The translations under genes were made by a program, and so were the position numbers. This document shows positions 6,789 through 12,533 of a DNA stretch of 12,533 nt, in pieces. The DNA is from an uncultured Campylobacter sp. GTDB lineage: Bacteria; Campylobacterota; Campylobacteria; Campylobacterales; Campylobacteraceae. The notes under the pieces were generated by a model. That model searched no databases. It saw nothing but the letters and a program-made list of their open reading frames with translations, and had not been told where the DNA came from. Position 1 is the stretch's first letter. Each line of letters starts with the position of its first letter. The DNA lies in the NCBI GenBank assembly GCA_938036585.1, contig CALHQN010000007.1, forward strand, positions 1-12,533, read 5' to 3'.

Positions 6789-7934
6789 ATGGCGATTTTA
6801 AAAAGGAAAAAATTTTGGTTCAACGTCCACCTTGTTTTGACGCTTATATGCTGCGTGCCGATCTTAATCGTAGCCCTTAGCGGCGCTATTATCTCGTATC
6901 ACGACGAGATTATAGATGTGTTAAATCAAAGCAAATCTTTCGTGAGTCCGAGTGGAAAAGACGCTCTTAGGCCCGCCAAAATTTTAAATATTTTCAGAAA
7001 AGCCAAGCCCGGTTTTACGCTCAGTTATTATAGAATTCCTCAAAATAAAAACGAAGCGATTAGGCTTTCTGGCACAGATTCTAGCGGCGAGTTTAAATCA
7101 TATTTTATAGATCCTTATAACGGCGAAATTACTTCGGAAAATATAGGCGATACGTTTATCGGCGTAATACTAAACCTACATACCAATCTAGGATTTGGGC
7201 TAAGCAAAAACGAAACTCTGCGGCTAATAGGCAAAAATATCGTAGCGTTTAGCACAATTATGTTTATTTTAGTCTTAATTTCAGGCGTGGTGATCTATTA
7301 TCCTAGCTTTAGAGGAAAGATTTTACGCGCATTTAGGATAAATTTTAAAGCGAGAGGTTATGCGTTTTTATATAGCTTGCACGGCGCGGTCGGAGTTTTG
7401 CTGCTGCCCGTTTTGCTTACGATAAGCGCTAGCGGGCTTTATTGGTCGTATGATTGGATAGCCAAAATCACCAACAGAGCGCTAGGCGAAAAGGAAATTT
7501 TTAGAAAAACGAGCTTTACCGAAGTGCGAGGATTTTCGCTTGAGGATGAAGATAAAATTTTAAATTTGCAGACGGTATTTGATATTTTTAAGCGCGAACG
7601 TGGTGAGAACTACGAATTCTTCAATATTATCGCCCAAAAAGATGGAGAAAATTTTATGATCTTTTATTTCGATAAAGGCGAAGAGGGCGAAGAGCATATG
7701 AATACGATGAGTATAAACGTTAAAAAGGGCATCTTGCGGCATGCTCGCTATGATGATGCGAAAAGCACCATGCCGCACCCTTTTGCTATACATAAAGCCG
7801 TTTTGAGCGTGCATTCGGGCTATATCTTTGGTGAGGCGGGTAAGTTCTTATTTTGCGTAGCGGCGATTTCAGTGTTATTTTTTATAGTTACGGGATTTTG
7901 GATGAGCATAAAAAGAATTTATAAGAAAAGATAA
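6789..7934 (+). CDS. PepSY-domain inner membrane protein, PiuB/FoxB-like
   Basis: A 381-residue protein of the PepSY-associated transmembrane family. Members such as PiuB and FoxB sit beside ferric-siderophore receptors and take part in reductive iron release at the inner membrane. Helices are visible at about 13-36, 150-171, 194-218 and 352-373. A periplasmic PepSY-like segment lies at about 60-120 (GFTLSYYRI ... YFIDPYNGEI). Histidines next to or within helices (H14, H38, H131, H198, H335, H342) are candidates for haem ligation, as in FoxB-type reductases; that role is inferred. The start is supported by AAGGA at 6779-6783, five bases before ATG. It follows the receptor gene by 49 bases with no terminator between, so they are probably co-transcribed. 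A rho-independent terminator follows about 60 bases later. Confidence 0.85.
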   Translation: MAILKRKKFWFNVHLVLTLICCVPILIVALSGAIISYHDEIIDVLNQSKSFVSPSGKDALRPAKILNIFRKAKPGFTLSYYRIPQNKNEAIRLSGTDSSGEFKSYFIDPYNGEITSENIGDTFIGVILNLHTNLGFGLSKNETLRLIGKNIVAFSTIMFILVLISGVVIYYPSFRGKILRAFRINFKARGYAFLYSLHGAVGVLLLPVLLTISASGLYWSYDWIAKITNRALGEKEIFRKTSFTEVRGFSLEDEDKILNLQTVFDIFKRERGENYEFFNIIAQKDGENFMIFYFDKGEEGEEHMNTMSINVKKGILRHARYDDAKSTMPHPFAIHKAVLSVHSGYIFGEAGKFLFCVAAISVLFFIVTGFWMSIKRIYKKR

Positions 7935-7993
7935 ATCTACGAATTCAAAGCGGAGAGATAGCTTATCCGCGGCGTAAATTTAAAATTTTATCC

Positions 7994-8013
7994 GAAGCGG
8001 TATCGCTTCTTTT
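7994..8013 (+). terminator. Rho-independent terminator of the receptor-PepSY operon
   Basis: The perfect 6-base stem GAAGCG / CGCTTC has a GTAT tetraloop and is followed directly by TTTT. It lies about 60 bases after the PepSY stop codon. On the opposite strand there is no T-run, so it acts on plus-strand transcripts only. Confidence 0.75.
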
Positions 8014-8124
8014 CAGTTAATAAAAATTTTATATACAGCGCTTTGAAATACTGTGTGCAGAGTCTTTGTGGGTCTTGTGCCGCATCTTGATTTTGTTAAA
8101 TTTGCTTCGGCGTTTTAACCGCGC

Positions 8125-9057
8125 TCATTTGCCGTTCATAAAATCCCTAATATTTTGCGCGATCATCTTTATCAGCCGCTTGCGGGCCTCTATGCTCGCC
8201 CATGCGATGTGGGGCGTGATGACGACGTTGCGGCGATTTTTTACTCGCAAAAGCGGATGATCCGCCCGCATCGGCTCTGTTTGCAGCACATCAAGTGCCG
8301 TGCGCAGGCCTCGTTTGTCCACGGCGCGAGCCAGCGCCTTCTCATCCACGATGCCGCCGCGGCCGAAATTCATCAAGATCGCCCCATCTTTCATCTTCGC
8401 AAGCTCCGCCTCGCCGATCAATCCCGCCGTTTTTTCATTTAGCGGGGCGTGGATCGAGATAATGTCGCAGGCTCTCAAAAGCGCGTCCAGGCTCACTCTG
8501 GCAAACTCGCCGTTGTCGTTCGCGCCGCCGGTGGAGTAGTATCTCACGTTCGCGCCGAACGCGGCGGCGATGCGGGCGACCTTTGCGCCGATCTGTCCAA
8601 GCCCGATGACGCCGAATTCTTTGCCGTAAATTTCGCTGATGGGCGCGTCAATGTGGGTAAAAATTTCGCTCTCGCACCATTTGCCGCTGCTGCCGTAATC
8701 TGCGTAGTATCCGAGCGCGTTGGTTAGCGCAAACAGCGACGCAAAGGTCTGCTGCACGACGCTGTTCGTCGAATAGCCCGCTACGTTTTTCACCGCGATG
8801 CCGCGAGCCTGCGCTGCCTGCATATCGATATTATTCGTGCCCGTGGCGCTTACGCAGATCAGCTTAAGCGCGGTTTGCGCCATGATTTCATCCGTGATTA
8901 GGACTTTGTTGGTGATGACGACATCGGCGCCCGCTAGGCGCTGCGCGGTTTGCACGGACTCGGTCATCTCATAGCTTTCAAACTCGCCCAAGCTCGCGAT
9001 CTCGCTAAGATCGGCATCGCTTCCCAGCGTCGCGGCATCCAAACATACGATTTTCAT
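8125..9057 (-). CDS. D-2-hydroxyacid dehydrogenase (hydroxypyruvate reductase-like)
   Basis: A 310-residue cytosolic NAD(P)H-dependent oxidoreductase of the D-isomer specific 2-hydroxyacid dehydrogenase family, interconverting a 2-keto acid and a D-2-hydroxyacid. The nucleotide-binding loop is GLGQIG (152-157). The catalytic set is complete: Arg in NFGRGGIVDE (R233), Glu in LQTEPM (E261) and His in TPHIAWAS (H283). The second Rossmann strand ends YYSTGG instead of the Asp-ended form of strictly NAD-specific enzymes, so coenzyme choice is open. The length is right for the short form (no ACT domain), which excludes the long SerA type. I recall the C. jejuni counterpart as Cj0373 and the H. pylori one as HP0096. 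The start is supported by AAAGGGG five bases before ATG. It lies 573 bases downstream of the ATP-grasp gene on the same strand, so it probably has its own promoter. Substrate (hydroxypyruvate, glyoxylate, pyruvate) not determinable. Confidence 0.92.
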   Translation of the reverse strand: MKIVCLDAATLGSDADLSEIASLGEFESYEMTESVQTAQRLAGADVVITNKVLITDEIMAQTALKLICVSATGTNNIDMQAAQARGIAVKNVAGYSTNSVVQQTFASLFALTNALGYYADYGSSGKWCESEIFTHIDAPISEIYGKEFGVIGLGQIGAKVARIAAAFGANVRYYSTGGANDNGEFARVSLDALLRACDIISIHAPLNEKTAGLIGEAELAKMKDGAILMNFGRGGIVDEKALARAVDKRGLRTALDVLQTEPMRADHPLLRVKNRRNVVITPHIAWASIEARKRLIKMIAQNIRDFMNGK

Positions 9058-9152
9058 ATTTTCCCCTTTGCGTTTTAAAATTTAAGCCATGGCTGCGCGG
9101 TTAAATTTAGCCGTTAAATTTCCTCGCGCGATCGGAGCACGGCGCTTAAACG

Positions 9153-9261
9153 GCAAATTTTAACTCTGCAAATTTAGTTATTGCGGAAATTTGCTCTAGC
9201 GGAATTTTACTATCGCAAAATTTAACTATCGCAAATTCTGTTCTTGCTAAATTTAATGCTC
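9153..9261. repeat. Seven degenerate tandem units of 15-16 bases with AAATTT core
   Basis: The units begin at 9153, 9168, 9183, 9199, 9215, 9231 and 9246. Each opens with GC, carries an AAATTT-like tract 2-4 bases later, and ends in a pyrimidine-rich word (AACTCT, GCTCTA, ACTATC, AACTATC, CTGTTCTT). Examples are GCAAATTTTAACTCT and GCAAAATTTAACTATC. The unit lengths (15, 15, 16, 16, 16, 15, 16) are too even for random A/T tracts. The roughly 15.6-base period is one and a half helical turns, so successive tracts face opposite sides of the helix. It is not a CRISPR. Confidence 0.55.
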
Positions 9262-9426
9262 GCAGCGCGCAGGGCGTTAAATTTTAAAATTCTAATTTCG
9301 CGCCGAAGCAGGCGTTAAATTTTACCGCCGCTGAAACCTGCGTCTAAATTTAAAATTTCAATTTGCGCAGAAGCGAGAGATAAATTTTACCTCTACCGCT
9401 CGCGTATAAATTTTAAAATTTAGCTC

Positions 9427-9488
9427 GTGCAAATTTTAGCTCGCGCCGATTTAACCTGCACAAAATTTATCCGCGCAGAATTTTGGTC
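9427..9488. repeat. Second cluster of four 15-16-base A/T-core units
   Basis: The units GTGCAAATTTTAGCTC, GCGCCGATTTAACCT, GCACAAAATTTATCC and GCGCAGAATTTTGGTC (16, 15, 15, 16 bases) follow the same plan as the 9153-9261 cluster: GC-start, A/T core, pyrimidine end. Between the clusters, similar but longer units (GCGTTAAATTTTA ...) recur at about 28-38 base spacing. Confidence 0.5.
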
Positions 9489-9604
9489 GCGCCGCTACGT
9501 TAAATTTTGCCGTAGTCTCCTAGCGTTAAATTTCGCCGCCTACTAGCGATAAAATTTACCGCCGGCAGAGCCTTGCCACTAAACTACTCCGCCTTAAAAT
9601 TTCT

Positions 9605-9622
9605 CAAATTTTATAAAATTTG
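9605..9622. repeat. 18-base perfect palindrome after the ATP-grasp stop codon
   Basis: CAAATTTTATAAAATTTG reads the same on both strands and begins 8 bases after the ATP-grasp stop codon (on the minus strand). Its stem is nearly all A/T with no loop, so it is a poor terminator by itself. It may still stall transcription, or bind a protein. Confidence 0.45.
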
Positions 9623-9630
9623 CCGCGCCG

Positions 9631-10815
9631 CTACTTTGCATCCTCGATGTAGTGCCCCACAAATTTTGAGAGATTGTTTAGTATCTCGCCGCCCTTGCGG
9701 AAGCCCAGCGCGCAGCCTTCATAGGCGAAAAATACCCCCGCTTGGTAGCTCTGGGCGCGCTCGTCTTTGTTCAGCTCATAAAATTCCTGATACAAAAATT
9801 TCTGATTTCCGTATTCGCCGCCGTTTTCCTCTATCTTTTTGCCGTCTGCGTCGAAAATCGCCACATTCGCCCCCTCGCGCGCCAAAAACGGCTTTTTGAT
9901 CATCTTTTTACCGATGATAGGCGAAAAGGAGCTTTGCAGCAGCAGAGGGTGGTTCGGATAGAGGTCCCACAGGATTTTCATAATCCCTTTGCTTTGGAAA
10001 AGCAGCGTGTATGCGGGGTTTAGAATGATCGCCTTTTGATTTTGCACGATGTTTTTTAGCAGTATCGCAAGCTCGCCCTCCTCGATCGCGATCGCCTCCC
10101 AAGGGATCAGCTTGAACCAATACTCGTAGTTTTCGCCGTCAAAAAACACGCCCTCTTCGTCGTTAAATTCCACCTCGTCCACGTAGGCAAAGCGCGTCTT
10201 AAAGCCCGCATCCTCCGCGGTCTGCTGCAAAAGCTTCGTCGTCTTTTCGTCCTCGACGTTGCCTGAGACGCTGCTAAATAAAATTTTCCACCCTTCGTAA
10301 AATTTAGAAAAATCCTCCAGCTCGCCGTCAAGCACTACGAGCCGCTTGAAATTATCGCGTAGCGCGTCGTAAAGGTCGTTGAACTGGCTCGCCTCGTCCA
10401 TGCCGTTTTCTTTGAGCATCGCCCACTGGATGATCGCCGTCTCAAACACCGCCGTGGGCGTGTCGGCGTTAAATTCTATCAGCTTGATAGGCTTGCCGTC
10501 CAGCCCGCCCGCGAAATCGAAGCGCCCGTATAGATGCCAGTGCACCTCGTTTTCCCAGCTTTGTTTGATTAGATCTACGAGGTTGAAGGGGATGCCAAGC
10601 TCGTGGAAGAGGTTATTGTCGATGACATGCTGCGCGGCTGCGACAAACATCTCGTATAGCTCGTTCGCCGCTTCGTAATACGCATCCGCCTCTGCGGCGC
10701 TCACGCGTACGATCTCATCGCTGACGTAAGGGGTCTCGTCGGCATCCGTGTGCCAGTAAAAGCCGAGCTTTTCGAGATATTCGTTGCTCAACGGCGTTAT
10801 CTTTTTTAGTTGCAT
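9631..10815 (-). CDS. Glutathionylspermidine synthase-family ATP-grasp enzyme (YgiC/YjfC-like)
   Basis: A 394-residue protein matching the C-terminal synthetase half of E. coli glutathionylspermidine synthetase. The amidase half is absent, as in the short YgiC/YjfC proteins. These are ATP-grasp C-N ligases that activate a carboxylate as acyl-phosphate and join it to an amine. The diagnostic segment is HLYGRFDFAG (R98, D100), then LIEFNADTPTAVFE (E114, N116, D118), which supplies Mg-ATP ligands in the family. IGKKMIKKPFLAREGANV (about 301-318) holds the lysines and small loop closing over ATP. All key residues appear intact. The true substrates of the short form are unknown, and glutathione itself is not expected to be made in Campylobacter, so the family name should not be read as the reaction. 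ATG is preceded by AAAAGGA. The lipoprotein gene lies 296 bases upstream; I recall the counterpart as Cj0372. Confidence 0.9.
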   Translation of the reverse strand: MQLKKITPLSNEYLEKLGFYWHTDADETPYVSDEIVRVSAAEADAYYEAANELYEMFVAAAQHVIDNNLFHELGIPFNLVDLIKQSWENEVHWHLYGRFDFAGGLDGKPIKLIEFNADTPTAVFETAIIQWAMLKENGMDEASQFNDLYDALRDNFKRLVVLDGELEDFSKFYEGWKILFSSVSGNVEDEKTTKLLQQTAEDAGFKTRFAYVDEVEFNDEEGVFFDGENYEYWFKLIPWEAIAIEEGELAILLKNIVQNQKAIILNPAYTLLFQSKGIMKILWDLYPNHPLLLQSSFSPIIGKKMIKKPFLAREGANVAIFDADGKKIEENGGEYGNQKFLYQEFYELNKDERAQSYQAGVFFAYEGCALGFRKGGEILNNLSKFVGHYIEDAK

Positions 10816-10943
10816 TTTTATCCTTTTTTAAAATTTTAACTCATCTGCGCCGCGATCCTTGCGGCCTTTGCTAGTTTTGATACGCATACGATTTCGCGTA
10901 AATTTAAAGCGCGCAAGACGCACGGCAAAATTTAATTAGCGTA

Positions 10944-10969
10944 GATCATGCGCGGCGATCGTGCGCGGC
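10944..10969. repeat. Two-copy 13-base tandem repeat
   Basis: GATCATGCGCGGC is followed directly by GATCGTGCGCGGC, with one mismatch. It lies in the 296-base gap between the lipoprotein and ATP-grasp genes, about 130 bases before the ATP-grasp start on the minus strand. Position and spacing (just over one helical turn) would suit tandem regulator sites, but two copies are little evidence. Confidence 0.4.
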
Positions 10970-11010
10970 AGAAGCGGTAAAATTTAGCCGAATTTACAGC
11001 GCGTTTTTGA

Positions 11011-11051
11011 AAAACCTGCGTCAAATCAATGCTAAATTTGGCGCAGGTTTT
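11011..11051 (-). terminator. Long hairpin (16-base arms) after the lipoprotein gene
   Basis: The arms run 11011-11026 and 11036-11051 (AAAACCTGCGTCAAAT and ATTTGGCGCAGGTTTT), with one imperfect pair and a 9-base loop. On the minus strand the structure ends in GGTTTTTC, five T's, about 60 bases after the lipoprotein stop, so it probably terminates or attenuates that transcript. It would partly uncouple the ATP-grasp gene from the HTH-lipoprotein operon. Confidence 0.6.
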
Positions 11052-11111
11052 AAAATTCTACGCGCTAAATTTAACTCGCTGCGCAAAGCCGCCGTATATT
11101 TCAAAGCGCGC

Positions 11112-11699
11112 TTAGCCGCCGAAAAATCCGCTGCTTTTGCCGCTTTTGCTTCCGCCGAAAAACCCGCTCTTGCCGCTTCGCGCCTTGGCGTTTTGCTGCT
11201 TTGCTTGATTGAAGCTATCGACGCTTCTGGAGTAGGCGCTCGGGCTTTTGTAGGCGGTTTGGCGCTGGCTTTGATAGGCGGGGTTGTTAAACAGCTTACC
11301 GCCGATCCACGAGCCGATGATGGCGCCCGCGGCGCTTGCCAAGATCGCCTCGCCCAGGCTCATACCGCCGCTGCTAAGCTGCGCGTTTTGGTTGGTTAAA
11401 TTTGAAGTGCCGGCGTCGATTTTAGCGTTTTCTTCGGCTAGTAGGGCTTTGGTTTCCTCGTCGCTTAAAATTCTCTCCGTGCCGTCGAGCGATTTTAAGA
11501 TGATCTGGGTCTTTTCGCTCGGAAATTCCTCTAAAATTTTATATTTTCCCGGCGCAATCTCTTCGAGCCGCACGAGCGCACCCTCTTGCAAGCGGACGTT
11601 TTGCTCCTGCTCCTTATCGTCGCAGCCCGCTAGCGAGCCCGCCATAACGAGGCCGAAGCCCCCTGCTAGCGCGTATGCCGCGATTTTGCGTAGTTTCAT
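11112..11699 (-). CDS. UPF0323-family lipoprotein with glycine zipper and -GFFGG tail
   Basis: A 195-residue lipoprotein precursor. The signal peptide ends in the lipobox LAGC with the lipidated Cys at residue 26. Acidic Asp residues follow directly (CDDKEQEQ); in E. coli an Asp at +2 retains a lipoprotein in the inner membrane, but this rule is uncertain in Campylobacter. After a charged region, a glycine zipper (GEAILASAAGAIIGSWIGGKLF, 116-137, written here with its A/G spacing in mind) may insert in the membrane. The tail is Ser/Gly/Lys-rich with two SGFFGG copies, the second forming the C-terminus. I recognise it as the UPF0323 type (C. jejuni Cj0371, reported as virulence-associated). 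The start overlaps the stop of the HTH gene by ATGA and has AAAGGA six bases ahead, so translational coupling is likely. Function unknown; pairing with an ATP-grasp ligase recalls E. coli YgiB-YgiC. Confidence 0.85.
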   Translation of the reverse strand: MKLRKIAAYALAGGFGLVMAGSLAGCDDKEQEQNVRLQEGALVRLEEIAPGKYKILEEFPSEKTQIILKSLDGTERILSDEETKALLAEENAKIDAGTSNLTNQNAQLSSGGMSLGEAILASAAGAIIGSWIGGKLFNNPAYQSQRQTAYKSPSAYSRSVDSFNQAKQQNAKARSGKSGFFGGSKSGKSSGFFGG

Positions 11700-12334
11700 T
11701 TTTTTCCTTTCAATGATTTTATATCTAAGCTTTGATTTATCAAAAGCTCGTTTCCTTCGACGCGGATAAACTCGCTCTTGCCGATGTTTTCGATGATTAG
11801 GCTTTGCGCTTTTGGACGTTTTTTGCGCTTAAGCGATCTGATAAATTTAGCCAGGCTTGTCCACTCCCGCTCGTCGTAGGTTTTCTCTTTTACCTCGACG
11901 TCGAAGGGCTTGGCCTCGCGGTTTTTAGCCGAGATGAGAGGCTTATCGAAAAACGACAAGAAATACCCCAGCTTCTCGTCGCGCTCCTTATACATCAGCT
12001 TGATCTCCTCTTTTGAGGCGATCAAAATTTCCTCTTTCTCCTTATGCAGCCTGTCTTTGTCCTCTTGCAGCGCTTCGATTTTGCCCTTTAGCTCGGCTAC
12101 CTCTTTTATGAGATAGTCGATGAAACTTTGATTTTGCGGGGCGGTTTGGGTTTTCGGGGATGCTTTACTTTTCGTGCCGCGAGCCTCATCTGCGCTAACG
12201 GCGCCCTCTAATAAAACATAGCGCACCCCGTCTATTTCTTCGGTGCGTAAAGAATTTCTACGGATGCGGTTGTAAACGGCTTCTTTTGAAATTCCTAAAA
12301 TTTCGGCTGCTTCGCCGATCGAGACTTTTTTCAT
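11696..12334 (-). CDS. HTH DNA-binding protein with coiled coil
   Basis: A 212-residue protein from the preferred ATG. The N-terminus is a MerR/excisionase-like winged helix-turn-helix (IGEAAEILGISKEAVYNRIRRNSL, then the wing EEIDGVRYVLL, residues 5-42). A Ser/Lys/Gln-rich linker follows (about 50-70), then a long charged heptad-like helix (about 73-120, EVAELKGKIEALQEDKDRLHKEKEE spanning it), and a basic C-terminal half with SLKRKKRPK. The layout suggests a dimer that binds DNA, either a local regulator or a nucleoid-type protein; I cannot name the family. The frame can be extended to a TTG at 12364, but that has no ribosome binding site, whereas AAAAGG lies 9 bases before this ATG. The stop overlaps the lipoprotein start by 4 bases, so the two genes form an operon, and this protein may regulate it. 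Confidence 0.8.
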   Translation of the reverse strand: MKKVSIGEAAEILGISKEAVYNRIRRNSLRTEEIDGVRYVLLEGAVSADEARGTKSKASPKTQTAPQNQSFIDYLIKEVAELKGKIEALQEDKDRLHKEKEEILIASKEEIKLMYKERDEKLGYFLSFFDKPLISAKNREAKPFDVEVKEKTYDEREWTSLAKFIRSLKRKKRPKAQSLIIENIGKSEFIRVEGNELLINQSLDIKSLKGKK

Positions 12335-12364
12335 ACAAAGTTGCCTTTTAGCTTTGATGCGCAA

Positions 12365-12533
12365 TTATTGCGAAATTTGCCTAAAATAGGCATTAAACGC
12401 TTCGTTTACAAAGATAGATTCCGCTTTACCGCAGCTGGTGCGCGATAAAATTCCGCTCGCTTGCGCCTGCGCGATATAAAATTTCGCTTCGCTTGCAAAG
12501 CCGCGCAAAATTATTTCTTGCTGAGGTTTTAAA
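12365..12533 (-). CDS. C-terminal end of an unrecognised protein, cut by the window edge
   Basis: An open frame enters from the right edge on the minus strand and runs 55 codons to a TAA at 12365-12367. The end reads ...GKAESIFVNEAFNAYFRQISQ, preceded by GFASEAKFYIAQAQASGILS. The residue mix (Ala, Glu, Ile, aromatic, few rare residues) and codon choice look like real coding sequence, and the stop is 30 bases before the HTH gene start, as expected for an upstream operon member. There are no domain motifs I recognise in this fragment. Chance openness over 168 bases is possible, hence the modest confidence. Confidence 0.5.
   Translation of the reverse strand, partial: LKPQQEIILRGFASEAKFYIAQAQASGILSRTSCGKAESIFVNEAFNAYFRQISQ

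Larger units (their letters stand above)
9058..9630. other. 573-base gene-free region of A/T-tract repeats
   Basis: Between two minus-strand genes. I find no plausible coding sequence; open frames across it have no family features or ribosome binding site. It is made of more than twenty AAATTT-type tracts set in GCG-rich linkers, including the regular clusters at 9153-9261 and 9427-9488 and a perfect palindrome next to the ATP-grasp stop. The dehydrogenase promoter must lie at its left end, but no clear -10 stands out among the A/T tracts. Confidence 0.6.

Noticed and set aside
8066..8260. 64-codon plus-strand frame with hydrophobic residues
   Set aside because: It lies mostly antisense to the well-supported dehydrogenase gene, lacks a ribosome binding site, and has the Arg/Leu/Phe-rich look of a reverse-strand shadow.
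9153..9488. CRISPR array reading of the tandem units
   Set aside because: Units are 15-16 bases and degenerate, with no unique spacers of 26-40 bases between conserved repeats, and no cas gene is present.
9573..9899. 108-codon plus-strand frame in the repeat region and ATP-grasp 3' end
   Set aside because: Composition (Arg, Pro, Ser and Cys heavy) is that of an antisense frame; most of it is opposite the ATP-grasp coding sequence.
11007..11769. Two long plus-strand frames of 130 and 161 codons opposite the lipoprotein gene
   Set aside because: The lipoprotein on the minus strand has a lipobox, a ribosome binding site and family match; the plus frames are Ala/Ser-rich mirror frames without these.

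Overview
The window looks like a chromosomal segment from a Campylobacter of the higher-GC oral/intestinal type (C. gracilis, C. showae, C. rectus or C. concisus-like). The basis is the A/T-tract intergenic style (endless TAAATTTTA and AAATTT among GCG-rich words), the AAGGA-type ribosome binding sites, and a right-hand gene block that I recall as matching C. jejuni Cj0371-Cj0373. The species assignment is inference; no rRNA or housekeeping marker is present.

Left part (1-3700): a small four-helix CopD-like membrane protein (194-637) is followed by a 342-base leader holding two perfect inverted repeats. Three tandem paralogous periplasmic solute-binding proteins of the polar amino acid type follow (980-1792, 1854-2657, 2677-3480). 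All three carry a C-x5-C pair at the same place and the same C-terminal tail type, and no permease or ATPase lies beside them. The array is closed by strong hairpins at 3534-3583.

Middle part (3700-8015): an iron-acquisition cassette of visibly lower GC. An AraC-family regulator (minus strand) is divergent from a TonB-dependent receptor and a PepSY-domain membrane protein (plus strand). A 109-base shared control region carries a Fur-like inverted repeat overlapping candidate promoters in both directions. The likely logic is ferric-siderophore import by the receptor, iron release or reduction by the PepSY protein, and ligand-responsive control by the AraC protein. A clean rho-independent terminator ends the operon.

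Right part (8125-12533, all minus strand): read in transcription order, there is the C-terminal end of an unrecognised protein at the edge, an HTH/coiled-coil DNA-binding protein, a UPF0323-type lipoprotein with a glycine zipper and a -GFFGG end, a glutathionylspermidine-synthase-family ATP-grasp enzyme, and a D-2-hydroxyacid dehydrogenase. The HTH and lipoprotein genes overlap by ATGA. A long hairpin separates the lipoprotein from the ATP-grasp gene. The 573-base gap before the dehydrogenase contains degenerate 15-16-base tandem units, each with an AAATTT core.

The two most unusual things are the lipoprotein plus ATP-grasp ligase pair, which resembles the E. coli YgiB/YgiC layout and could be an uncharacterised conjugation or modification system, and the periodic A/T-tract array at 9153-9488.
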